This document shows positions 22,757 to 33,830 of a stretch of 64,000 nt of DNA, piece after piece. This stretch comes from Chamaecyparis obtusa (lineage: Eukaryota > Streptophyta > Pinopsida > Cupressales > Cupressaceae). Both the position numbers and the translations under genes were made by a program. How positions within the stretch are numbered: the stretch's first letter is position 1; each line of letters opens with the position of its first letter. Location of the stretch: contig BSBK01000522.1 of assembly GCA_027943335.1 (NCBI GenBank), positions 1,486,001-1,550,000 on the forward strand, read 5' to 3'. A model generated the notes under the pieces. It had not been told where the DNA came from. It searched no databases and saw only the letters and a list, made by a program, of their open reading frames with translations.

Positions 22757-25600
22757 CTTTTTTCTATAGTTATTTATTCCTAGGTGAGCAGAGATTTTAA
22801 TATAAAACTTGTTACCATAGCTTCCCAACATGTCTGCATTTGTGCACAAGGAGTTAATAGTAGATATATAATAGTTAGCTAGTTAAAAAGGACAAAAGTA
22901 AAAAACAAAGGACTCTATCTGTATGGTGAATTTAAAATTAGTAATATGCTATAATCACCTGTTAGGTTTACCCATAACTTCAAAACATGTATAAAATTGA
23001 TATTTCAAGATCAGTCAAGTTAACTCTCATTGTTGCCACTTTTTATTGGTCTCTCACCTTTTTATTTGAATTCATGAATCAGATAAGGAGTCTATGGACA
23101 TCACTTTGCGCCTGCAGATTTATTTTTTGCATACTGTTTTAACATTCCGCAAAGAAGCATACAACAGAGCAATTTTATTTAACAAATAATTATGTACTCA
23201 TTTCATCTTCACAGTTTATGTTGATATTTACAATTACATATACATTATCTGTTCTGTGTTCTTTTGTACTTGCAATATTGCACTCCAGTTATTCACTATT
23301 CAATTTTACTGGTATATTTAATTTGCATTTCTTACAATAATTTGCTTCTTTTTATATTACAGCAAGTTCCAACACCCTGTAATAACCCCTACCAAGGATT
23401 TTACTCACATACTTGCAATATTTTTGATTTTGAACTAACTGGCATTTTGTCAAACAGTTTGCATACTACTATTTTGAAAGCATAATTCAATATTGTTTGA
23501 TAAAGTGTTTCAGTAGATCACCATACAATTGATGTTTCACTTTTCACACATATAAAACTTTTTCTTACCAAATATTGAATATTTCATTTATTCGAAATCT
23601 CATAAGAAATATCTTTATATTGCTGATTCAACTGATACCTCAGAAATATTTGCCAAAATTTATTACAGAATAAAATGTTAATGTTTCTGACCTGAATAAT
23701 GGCCAGAAATTACCATTAACAACCCTTCAATGTTCAACTCCCTTCTTAGTGCCTGTACAGCCCCCTTTGATGTAGTATGGCAGCCAAAACAAATAGTACG
23801 GCATTTCATATATTGTACAGCAATCTCGCATGAGCTACGAGTCCTCTAAAAGGCAGGGAGAGAAAATCTTAAGTCTTCATAAGGCTGTGCTAGGCCCAAT
23901 CAACTGCATTGACCTTGTTTTGACTTCCAATAACTGCCTTGTCACTCATCAAAGAATCCCTAATCATGTACGACTCCCTTAGAGAAGTACAGCTACCAAG
24001 AGAAAAGCTTCGATTCTTTTATTGGAAACTCTATTGACTTCTTTGACTTTCTTAGAAGTTGCATAGGAGTTTTGGTTAAGGCTTTGAGCCTATAAACATT
24101 AATTTCAATTCTACTTGATAATTAAAAATGGTACGGCCTTTGTTGATCTGTTCTAATACCCAGTAGAAATAAGTTATAAAACATTATTTGTTTATTTCCT
24201 GACTGCACACGTTGCATCGATATTTCTGATATTTCATGCTTAACAAATATCAAAATGACAAATCTATTATTTGCCTGCAAATCTGAATAAATTTGTATCT
24301 GGAAATTTGAGCTTACAGCCAACAACCGATTCTCTGTTTTTGCACCAATTATGATCCTGAGTGAATCATGCCCTATTGGCTTGGGAGAAATATTTCACCG
24401 CCGAAATTGATCTTCTCTTGAGGGTTTATGGCTTGCATTGGTACAAAATTTACTCAACACCACAATTGAGGTTTCAAGTTCAACAAAAATATCAAATGCT
24501 CCGAATGCCCAAACGAATCCTTTTGTCCTCCTTTTATAATCTCTCAGGAATTTTTTGGAAAAATATAGTTGAAAATTACAAATAAATAATAATTCATAAT
24601 TCTTTTCCCTCCACAAAGGTGACTTATTTTATTTTTTATTTTTGGTCCCTAGTTAAAGTCACTTTAATAAATCATTTATCTTAATAATTAATTATATGCA
24701 AGTTGCCTAAAAATGTTAATTTAAGACAACTTTATTTATTTAATTAATTATCTCCTTTCCACTCACTGTGGCCAAAAGAAGGGACTTTAGATAGCCAAAA
24801 TAGGCTGGTCAATTTCGGAAAGAGATTTCTTATTTTTTATATATTTTAAATGTAACTCAAGAAAGGGAATCATATAATCCCATCTATAGAGAAAGTCATC
24901 CATAATCTCTGGGCTATGTAACAAAACAAATACCAAGAGGGAAAGAAACATCAAGGCTGCATAAACCAGTAATTCACAATGGCTTTGATATTGGAGTTAA
25001 GAACACATGTTCTGTTAGGAAAGTTATTTAATGGTTATAAATTGAAGCTAAATGTACCTTTATTATAGAAAGACATTGATATAGGAAGTAAATGGAATAT
25101 ATGAAATTAGAACATAATCCTCTATAAAAGCTAGTAATAAAAGAAGACATGCTAATCAAATGTTAGTTGAGGATTTGCTGGTTATCTCTTCTCGTTATGC
25201 TTTTACCTATTTGAGTTTCTCTTTGAATGAAGAGTGCAAGGGCAAGCCTCCCTCACCATTTCATTTATCAAGTTATTCCGAGTAGTTTGCTTGCAATCCA
25301 TACAGGGCTGATGAGTTACTAGTTCAGTAACAAGTAAAAAATGCTCCTAAAACCCATAAAAAACCAGTGAGTGCATGGGAAAACTTGCTAGATGGAAAAA
25401 AAGAAAAGAACAACTGTTCATTGAAACACAAGTTTGGTCATTTTTCTTAACATTTTACTTTATTGAATAAAGTATATTTTATAGTGCAGTTGATAATGTG
25501 TGACTTCAACTTGATTGAACATTAATAACTTTTCCAAGTATGAATCCAAATCATCATAGCAGCATTTACTGTTCTTTTCTTTTTAATAATGCAACTTATC
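22757..25600. other. Intronic DNA with a possible long LTR at 23378-24792
   Basis: No coding exon found. 'TGTAATAACCCC' at 23378 resembles an LTR start. The AT-rich tail ending 'gaagggactttaga' near 24792 resembles the LTR-like terminus at 9079. The flanking 5-mers do not match, so the boundaries are not proven. The 22-bp word shared with 5615-5640 lies near 23444. Confidence 0.35.
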
Positions 25601-25912
25601 ATGGTACAAACACAGACCCACACATAAGAACACCAGATCTATGTGGAAACCCAGAAATGGAAAAACCATGGTGAGAATAGCTTCTTGCATCTACTGCTGA
25701 AATCCAACCTCACAAGAAATGGGAATATAATAAGGCATTTACAATATGAAATAGGCACCAACCCACTTGAAACACCAATCTCCAATTACATTTCTAGGCA
25801 CCAACCTATAAGAGACACCAATTCTCTGCTCCAAGTTATAAGCACCAATCATATGAGACACCATTCTCAACAGAATATAGGAGATGAAATGTTGATTGTC
25901 AAGGTTGAATAC
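25601..25912 (-). mobile_element. Part of an older Copia-type LTR (minus orientation)
   Basis: At 25637-25675 the sequence is the reverse complement of the plant Copia R/U5 word (CCATGGTTTTTCC then GGGTTTCCACAT on the minus strand), also seen at 16399-16431. The sequence continues past the gag-only element at 29994. This older LTR-like DNA was therefore probably the insertion target. Boundaries unknown. Confidence 0.4.
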
Positions 25913-26151
25913 TATTATGATAATAGATAGTTTCTAATTTTATCTCTCTTTTTCATCTATTTCTAATGGTCACTCTTTTTGTAATGTTTCCATAAACTCC
26001 TTCTGTTCATTATGGAAACTTTCTCTTTCACTCTACAAGAATGTTTCTATTTCCTCTCTCCTGTTCGTTATAGAAACATTCTCTTGTATCTTGTATATAT
26101 AGATCATTCATGATCATTGTTTAATAAAACATTCATTATTTTACCACAATA
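25913..26151 (+). repeat. Left LTR of the gag-only Copia element
   Basis: 239 bp, starting 'tattatgataatagatag' and ending 'accacaata'. Compared by eye with the right LTR there are about 7 substitutions and two indels (2 and 7 bp), so the insertion is moderately young. It contains a probable TATA box 'gtatatatagatc' near 26094. Confidence 0.92.
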
Positions 26152-26163
26152 TGGTATCAGAGC
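26152..26163 (+). promoter_or_regulatory. Primer binding site of the gag-only Copia element
   Basis: TGGTATCAGAGC directly follows the left LTR with no spacer and is complementary to the initiator tRNA-Met 3' end. Confidence 0.9.
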
Positions 26164-26642
26164 AAATTCTTGGCCTCTTCGAAAATCTTTAATTTCTTTT
26201 TTGAAATTATTAGTTCAAGATTTCAAAACTTTTTTTGCCCCGGGTGTGTTCAAAATTTGCATTTGTTTTTCCTCACCCATCTGTCTAGGGTTTCTGCATT
26301 TTCGACTAGGGTTTTTCGAGAGCTCAACTGGGCTGTCGTTCGTTTTTTCTGGGTGCCTCGATTTTCAAGCCAGTGGATCCAGAATCTGACAACATATTCC
26401 TAGTGGGTTTTTGTAGATCTCAATTGGGTCAGTCTCGCTTTTTTTTGGGTGCATTGTTTTTCGTGCCTCAATTTTCGAGCCAGTAGATTCAGAATCTGAC
26501 AACAGATTCTATTTGGGTTTTTTCAGTTCTTCATTGGGTGACTTCAAATTTTTTGGGTCTTCCGTTAATCTGCCTTGAAGTTTGTGCCCTTTTTTTTTTT
26601 TTTTGTTCTAATTTTTCATGTTTTTTCTTTGAAAAATGTGCT

Positions 26643-27144
26643 ATGGCATCTCTCACCAATCTTATGTTGGAAGGCAGTCAATGTTTCAATGGAAATAACT
26701 ACAACACCTGGAAGCAACGCATGTTGACGATTTTCGAGTACCGTCACCGTGAGGCGCTTGTTCAGGGTACTGAGACTTGTCCTACCACAGCCGATGCAAC
26801 TCAAGACAAGTTTGATGAACGTAATCGTGAAGCGGTTATGCTCATTAAGCTTTTAGTTACTGATGATCAGCTGCCTCAAATCCCGTCTGGCAAGACAGCT
26901 GCAAAGATTTGGACAATATTGAAGGATCTCCATCAGACATCAGATAAAAACATAGCCTTCTTTCTGAAGAATCAGCTATTCTCCATTATTATGGATGAGA
27001 ATATGTCCTTACAAGAACATCTTCTGAAGATTAAGGACATCAAGGATCAGCTTGAGGCCATTGGCCGTACAATGGAGGAAGAGGACATGGTGGTCATTAC
27101 TCTAAAAAGTCTATCACTGTCCTATGAGCATTTTATTGAGACGC
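26643..27144 (+). pseudogene. Copia gag, N-terminal part (UBN2-type)
   Basis: From ATG at 26643 the frame encodes MASLTNLMLEGSQCFNGNNY then WKQRMLTIFEYR. This is the opening of plant Copia Gag (UBN2/retrotran_gag family), with FNGxNYxxWKxRM diagnostic. It continues through IWTILKDLHQTSDKN and LQEHLLKIKDIKDQLEAIG to SLSYEHFIET. It is open without stops up to the inserted element at 27145. The longer open frame from 26538 adds upstream leader residues unlike Gag, so ATG 26643 is preferred. The gene is broken only by the insertion and resumes at 29341. Confidence 0.88.
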
Positions 27145-27567
27145 TGTAATATCCCCCTTCTGTAATAATTATTTAATAAATGAATTGATTAACTGATTAA
27201 AAGAACATATTATTTAATATATATATTGATTAAACACCAGTGTTGTTATTAAATAAATAATTATTAAATGACAGATAAATAATTATTAATAAGTAAATAA
27301 TGAATATATCAAATATATTATTGCTTGAGGAAAAGCAAATTTGGAAGGGGTGGACTGTAATATCCCCCTTCTGTAATAATTATTTAATAAATGAATTGAT
27401 TAACTGATTAAAAGAACATATTATTTAATATATATATTGATTAAACACCAGTGTTATTATTAAATAAATAATTATTAAATGATAGATAAATAATTATTAA
27501 TAAGTAAATAATGAATATATCAAACATATAATTGCTTGAGGACAAGCAAATTTGGGGAGGGTAGGAC
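27145..27567. repeat. Two ~211-bp tandem copies of the LTR start
   Basis: Units 27145-27355 and 27356-27567 are almost identical. Each starts TGTAATATCCCCC and ends with a purine-rich 'aaatttgg(a/g)(a/g)gggg/tggac'. Third and fourth LTR-like starts occur at 27568 (TGTGATATCCCC) and 27715 (TGTGATGACCCC). A purine tract immediately before each restart resembles a polypurine tract joined to an LTR. Confidence 0.9.
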
Positions 27568-29340
27568 TGTGATATCCCCTTCTAGAAATAAAACTTAATA
27601 TTCAATTATAATAATAAATATCAATAATACTTCTATTATAATTTTATCAATTACTTATATTATTATCATATCAACATTAATCTATATTAATATTATTAAT
27701 ATCTTTCAAGATAGTGTGATGACCCCTTTTCTGAAGATAGGCTAAAACGATAATTTAAATAGTTAAATAAGGTTAAATTAAAGATTTAAACTTATTCTAA
27801 ATAACGACTAAATCATAAACAGTTAAAGAAAAGATAATCAGTTATAAAGATAGTATACAATAATCAAATCTTAAGAGGGAGTATTGAGTTAATAACCATG
27901 TCCAAACTCACGAGCAATACCACTCACGAATGAGGAAGAGATGACCATAGTGCGGAGATTACCATTTGATATTGCTCAGAAAGAGTATTATGAACAGCGA
28001 CTTTAGGGTCAAATACAATTACTAATCTCGGACATAGAATCGAGCTAGGAACAATATAATTACAAACGAAGGTGCATAAACAGCGATCACCATATCTTAT
28101 ATTGTCTAATTCAAAGGTTAAGACTGAAGTGATGAGTCAGCAAGGATTATAACCACCATGTCATACTTGTTCAAAAGGTCATCGAATACCAAGCACAATA
28201 ATGTGGCAAAGGAAGAATTAATAGATGAACAAAGACTATCGGGTTTCAAGACACAAATAGGATCCATTAAGATTTGATGAAGCTGTTCAGGGCAGAACAA
28301 ATATATCAATGAAGAAATAGAATTAATTGCCAATAATGCAAAGATAGTTAATTGTATGTGTAAGCACCGATTACATTAATAAGTATTAAGGTATCGTAAC
28401 TAATAATAAATGGTCAGCGATAGACAAGAGTTGTTATAAGCAACAATTACGAATTATATCTTAAGGTAAATTAATCAGAATTTAGAATATAACAGCAGAC
28501 ATATCTATTGGAGGCATCCCATCCATTCAGAAGATATATATTGGTTATCAATTCCATTATAGAGGAGGGATTAGACATCGAATTGGTAATAGATATTATT
28601 TTGGTACTCTTCAGAAGGAAGAATGGAGAAGATAAGAATAGAAGATTATTAATATATTTTATATGATCATATGGAAGTTACGACAGAGTTAAGAAGAACA
28701 CTGAACAAAACCTTGTAACAGGATTTCAAGAAAAATATATATATCACAATCTGAACAGCAATAGCAATATAGGGATGCAAGGCAAAAATAGGAAACGGAG
28801 GAACATCAAGAAGAGTATTGGAAATAAGAGTTGAAGAATAATCTTCTGCAATAATACGGAGCATATAAAAAGAACACAAATTTCTTCTACAGTCATACAG
28901 AGATATATACAGATATCTCTGTAATCCATCATCAGTTAAGAAAAGTCATAAAAGGAAGTATTTATAATTATATATTGAGACCTTATTTAATCCTATATAC
29001 TATTTGACTCAATGAAAGAAGTTGTAATGTTACCAAGGAGGGGCTTGTGTAAATCCAGGTGATGGCTATCTGTCCCAAAATAAGATGGGGGTCAGCGTCC
29101 CAATAGTTTGGGCTTGGACCTGTAAACTTTGAGGGAGCCCATTATGGTTGGTCTCTAGGCACCTTGGATAACATCTACGCTGCCCTTCATGAAGTTAAAA
29201 TAGTAATAAGATTGGATATGAGTGTTAAAGATAACTAAATCTAATAAGATAAATGACTAATTCTATCATGGACATTACATCCGAACCTTGATGGAAAAAT
29301 TTAAAATAAATTAAGAAAGGTCCCAACAGGGGACATTACA
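27145..29340. mobile_element. Solo-LTR-like element inserted in the Copia gag
   Basis: The element begins TGTAATATCCCCC and ends GGGGACATTACA, the same terminal style as 18374-22751. The flanking 5-mers gacgc (27140-27144) and aacgc (29341-29345) differ at one base, and removing the element restores the gag reading. It has no coding capacity. The first 420 bp is a tandem duplication of its own 5' end. At 28999-29180 there are GC-richer words (gtcagcgtcccaatag) with no assigned role. Confidence 0.82.
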
Positions 29341-29707
29341 AACGCTCAACATTACTGCTACTAATGTTGACTTAAAGTTCTCAGATCTATGCACCAAACT
29401 TCTGCAACAGGATCGTTGGAAACAACAGTTTGGTAGTAGTGCTCCTTCGTCCTCTTCTGAACAAGCATTTTCAGCCCAATCCTTTCACAAGGACAAAGGC
29501 CCATCTCATTCATCAACTCCGTCTCAGGATAGCTCCAGGAAGAACATTGAGTGCAACTGCTGCCACAAATTTGGTCATATGCTTCGAGACTGTAGGGCTC
29601 GCATTGCTTTTGATCAGCAGAAGCAGGGTAGAACCCAGCCACACGCCAACGTTGCAGAACATGCAGACCTCTCTGATCAACCTGAGGCTGCCTTTTACGC
29701 TTTCTGA
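29341..29707 (+). pseudogene. Copia gag, C-terminal part with zinc knuckle
   Basis: After the insertion the same reading resumes (LNITATNVDLKF), passes through a Ser-rich stretch, then the knuckle CNCCHKFGHMLRDC with spacing C-x2-C-x4-H-x4-C. The frame ends in AEHADLSDQPEAAFYAF and a TGA at 29705-29707, only about 50 bp before the purine tract and right LTR. So the complete element codes for Gag alone. The uninterrupted frame in both halves suggests Gag was intact when the nested element inserted. Confidence 0.88.
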
Positions 29708-29758
29708 GGACATGGAAATTTCTGTTTTTTTGAAGATAGATTGACCATTAAGGGAGGG

Positions 29759-29988
29759 TATTACGATAATAGATAGTTTATAATTTTATCTCTCTTTCAT
29801 CTATTTCTAATGGTCACTCTTTTTGTAATGTTTCCATAAACTCCTTCTGTTCGTTATGGAAACTTTCTCTTTCACTCTACAAGAATGTTTCTATTTCCTC
29901 TCCCTTGTTCGTTATAGAAACATTCTCTTGTATATATAGATCATTCATGATCATTGTTTAATAACACAGTCATTATTTTACCACAATA
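29759..29988 (+). repeat. Right LTR of the gag-only Copia element
   Basis: 230 bp, starting 'tattacgataatagatag' directly after 'aagggaggg' and ending 'accacaata' before the aatac duplication. Confidence 0.92.
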
Positions 29989-29993
29989 AATAC

Positions 29994-31059
29994 TCAACTT
30001 CTTCACATAGTGCATATGATCTTCAAATGAAACTGCACACAATGATTGAGATACTACTCACATAGCATCAACCACATACCCGCACATCAACCACATCTTC
30101 TGAATGCATCCATGAAGAACTCTCCAAGAATGAACCTAGATCAACTATATATATGAATTACAATGATAATTACAGTCACGTGTTGGCCTAGAACAAGCTT
30201 ACTGCATCTACAAGTTGGCCACAAGTATAATCCTTACACCAATCGTAATATTATTGCAATCCAAAAGCCCACATGTTACTCTAGAATAAGGAACACGTTA
30301 TATGCCACCCAACACACATTCTGTTGGCCTCAATGAACAATAACACATTACTTCCAGCTAGCGCACATTACAATCCTTTGGCACATTAGTCCAGAGCATT
30401 CACACATTCGGCCAACTAGCATAGTGTGTAAAGTATTTGAAACTCTGGAATACAACACATCATATGTATTCTTAACTTCCGAACCGCAGGCCATAAATTT
30501 AAATTGTGACAGAATGCGGAACCAAATACCATGGCAATGCAACTGAGTGCACTTGTTTCTGATCAATAGGTCTATGAAACATATTGTAGACATTTCTAGT
30601 CAACAACACACGTTATAGATAACCATGAACTAATGAAATTGGAGCATAATGATAACATTAAGAAAGCTATTAACCTTGGCTTGTTACAGTCCTTCTGGAA
30701 CTCAAATGCTCAGCCATGTTATGTCAGACAAATAAATTTGTTGTAGCCACCAAACACTTATATCATGTACAACTATATTTGATTCTCACTGAACTGCTGA
30801 CACATTTAATATCAATGACAACATACTGTTCAACATTTTTCTTCTAGTTGCAAGAGTTAATGTTTAAAATTTTCTATTTTTCTTTATGCTAGGGTACAAA
30901 ACAAATGCATCCACAATGAATTGAAGTTGTAGCAAGCCTAGGGACTGTGTGGAGATATGGCACTGCAGGATGAGAGCTAAGAGTAGTGATATACAATTAT
31001 TGCAGGCTATTTACGAGGAGAGACATCAATTGCTTCAAATTTAACCTTGCAATGACCCC
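29994..31059. other. Intronic DNA right of the gag-only element
   Basis: No coding exon found. By position it continues the older element or intron DNA interrupted at 25912. Repeated 'cacat'/'accaca' words are present but no boundaries can be set. Confidence 0.35.
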
Positions 31060-31985
31060 TCGCCAAGATGTGTAGATATGCAATGTAGTGGACCTTGAGA
31101 TTGAGCAAAAGGTTAAGGCTCTTCTTGTGTCTTATAAGAAGAAAAAAGAGAGGACAGCTAAGGAAATGACAAATGTCACGAGTTCTTCATTGGCCCATGG
31201 ATATGAAGATCTTATTCACTAGCTAGTCATAATTCACAATTGCTGTCTCAAACACTTTGTATTTTTCATTCATTGTAAGAAAATCCTTGTGCACATCCTT
31301 TGTTGGAAGCTACTCTATGGATTCAAGAAAAATATAATTTGGCCAAGTTGGCAAGTGTCAATTTTTGGTACTACAAGATGCTATTTAATGTTGTGAGGAG
31401 CCCTCAATGAGATGCATTGGTTAATGTATTGATTGTCGCTAGAAAGGGGTTCAAGGCATCAATCTCACATAAGTTGAGTGGGCTAGATATTCAAGTTCAA
31501 GAACAAAAGAAAATTTGGAGAAAGAAATTTTGCACACTTTTATCTAATGGGTGGATGGGTGGTAGGAACCATATACTAATCAACTTCCTTGTGCCTTCAA
31601 GTGTACATTTGGTGTTTTTGAGTTTAGTTGATGTCTCCATTGAAGTGGATAATACCAAGACTTATGCAACATGCTGGATGTGACGGTGATGGAGGTGCAC
31701 GAGGAATGCTGTGTTGGTAGTGACAAACATGCAACTACTCGTGAAGTAGGCAGCAGACTTCTTGAGGTGACACACCTCTATTTTTGGAGCTATTAAGCTG
31801 CCCATTGCATTGACCTTCTCTTTGAGGATATAGACAAATATGAATGGGTCTAAATTATGGTGGAAGATGTGATGAAGTTTGTGAATATATTTACAACCAT
31901 CTATATTCCTTAATCTTTTGAGAGGGCACAACAATAATAAGGAGCTTGTGTGGCCAAGATTCATACGGTTAAGGCCAATTCATCA
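31060..31985 (+). pseudogene. hAT transposase relic (DUF659 region)
   Basis: Decayed + strand frames show hAT/DUF659 words in order: a basic linker KKKKERTAKEMTN (about 31135-31175), NFWYYKMLFNVVRSP (31360-31405), FKASISHKLSG (31450-31482), GWMGGRNHILINFLVPSS (31549-31602), AAHCIDLLFEDIDKYEWV (31798-31851), VEDVMKFVNIFTTIYIP (31861-31911) and an ELV.PR.TRL-like block near 31938-31970. Frameshifts and stops separate the blocks. BED finger and C-terminal domain were not found, so it is a fragment lying in the GC1-like intron. Confidence 0.7.
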
Positions 31986-33822
31986 CATTTTGTTAGGAAT
32001 CCCTTTCGTCTATGTATTAGATATAAATAAAGGCTTGGGTGAATATGCTTCATCAACCATTCAAATAGCTAATTAGAATAAATGTATCAATCACACATTT
32101 GTGGGGAAATGGTCATTCTAGGTAGTTAATTGCTATATATTGTGGTATGTAGGCAAGACAGACATCTCTGGAGCTATTGCTCTTTTTGGAGGTTGCACCA
32201 TCAAAGTGGCACCACAAACATTAATACAAAATCATTTTCTTGCTCATATTTTTGATTATTGATCTTACTTGTATTGTTTCCTATTTTATATTGTTGGGTC
32301 TTTATTCACGTTTTTAAGTTCCTTGTAAGTGATTTTGGAACACTTTCTTAGGCTCCATGTGCAAATTATAATTTTCTCATATCAGTAATTGCAACAACAA
32401 TAAGCCTTGGTGATTCACAATCTCTTTTTTGTGACAGTGCACAAAAGCACATGTGGTAGGTTAATACCCTCTTGGAAGAGTAGGTGCACATCTATACCAA
32501 TTATTTTAGGGAAGCACTTGGGATAACATTAGCCTAGAAACTCATCCAAGTAGCTAGAATTTGAGTGAATTCCGCTAGCAAACACAGTTGAGTGCCCTAC
32601 ACATTGGTTGTTGGGAGGTAGGCTTGAATATCTATAATGACTACCCTCAAGGGGAATGGTGTTGGTATTTAGAGAGCAATACTTGGCTAGACAGCCTTTA
32701 TGGCTAGTGAGGTTTGATTTTAAAACCTTAAGAACCTGCAATATTTGGGGCTTAGTTACTTAGACTGTAGATTGATAGATATAGTATTGCTACCATAGCT
32801 TTGCCAAAAATTTTGTATATAGACAGGTGTTGGCTCTTAGAGTTGTAGATTTCCAAGTCCTTAATGACAAGTTGAGCCTAAGTGACAAGGTTGTCAAACT
32901 TAAGGCAAACAACATACAACTTATAATTAGTCTGGGACAGCAATGGACAACTTGACAAAGATGGCCGTCTCCTGCTTTAGGTTTTGTGAGGCCTAAGGGG
33001 TGTCCCTTGAGGTGCTTTTCTTAGGATGACTAGAGACAAATGGTGTTACAATGGACCTGAAGAAAAGCCAGATCGAATGCATATGAAACTCCTACTTGAC
33101 TGTCACTAAGTACTTATATGTTGGTTTATCTTGAGACAAGGGATTTACACTTATATAAGAAAATGCATTAACCATGTAAAGACTAGTGATGCTTTTTTCT
33201 TAATACTTACAATTTTCAACACAATAATTTACTTCATATGTAGATGTAGTAAGAACATCAATGCATATCTCAATGCAAATGATATTTGTGAGACACAAAC
33301 ACTTTGTGACACTAAGGCATTGAAATCATGAAATGTGGACCAACTACATCTACTATTATTACTAATGGTTGGTGTATAGTTGTTTTCTATATATGTGGTG
33401 GGGTGACATCAAATTTAACATATATTAGATATGTTCCTTTATCCTATATAGGCTGTAGAGTCAAGATTTTGAAACCAAAGAACATCACAAAAGTAGACCA
33501 TTGGATGTCACCTTAAATAAGATGGCACCAAGTATTATACTTCTCAAGTTTAGACATAACCTACACTATATTCATACAGATTGCACATAGTTGATATTGC
33601 AAAACAACCTGTTGAATATATCTCAATAATCCATTAACAAACTTATTCAAGTCCTATACAACTCCAATACGATACCTCACAAAGATTGCAAGGAGTTTAA
33701 TAACCTTCTAGTTGACAAACAATGAAAGACAACATCTGGATTGACAAAGTGTGAAGAAGATCAATAAGATTGTCAAAAGCATAAAATATATTCATAGAGA
33801 AATTCAAGTGGTTACAAATAAT
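31986..33822. other. Intronic DNA, nothing recognised
   Basis: Short frames (for example 32529-32741 minus, 33131-33516 plus) lack domain-like features. I see no splice-bounded coding exon of the GC1-like gene here. Confidence 0.4.
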
Positions 33823-33830
33823 GTATTTAT

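Larger units (their letters stand above)
25913..29988 (+). mobile_element. Gag-only Copia element (TR-GAG type) with nested insertion
   Basis: Direct LTRs at 25913-26151 and 29759-29988 are flanked by perfect duplications aatac (25908-25912 and 29989-29993). A TGGTATCAGAGC primer site abuts the left LTR and a purine tract 'aagggaggg' abuts the right one. Without the 2.2-kb insertion at 27145-29340 the element is only about 1.88 kb and encodes a single Copia-type gag with no protease, integrase or RT. This matches the published class of terminal-repeat retrotransposons with a GAG domain (TR-GAG). The LTRs begin TATTA and end CAATA in both copies instead of TG...CA. Confidence 0.92.

Noticed and set aside
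23378..24792. Solo LTR from TGTAATAACCCC to 'gggactttaga'
   Set aside because: No matching target duplication and no canonical CA end; kept only as a weak note in the region entry.
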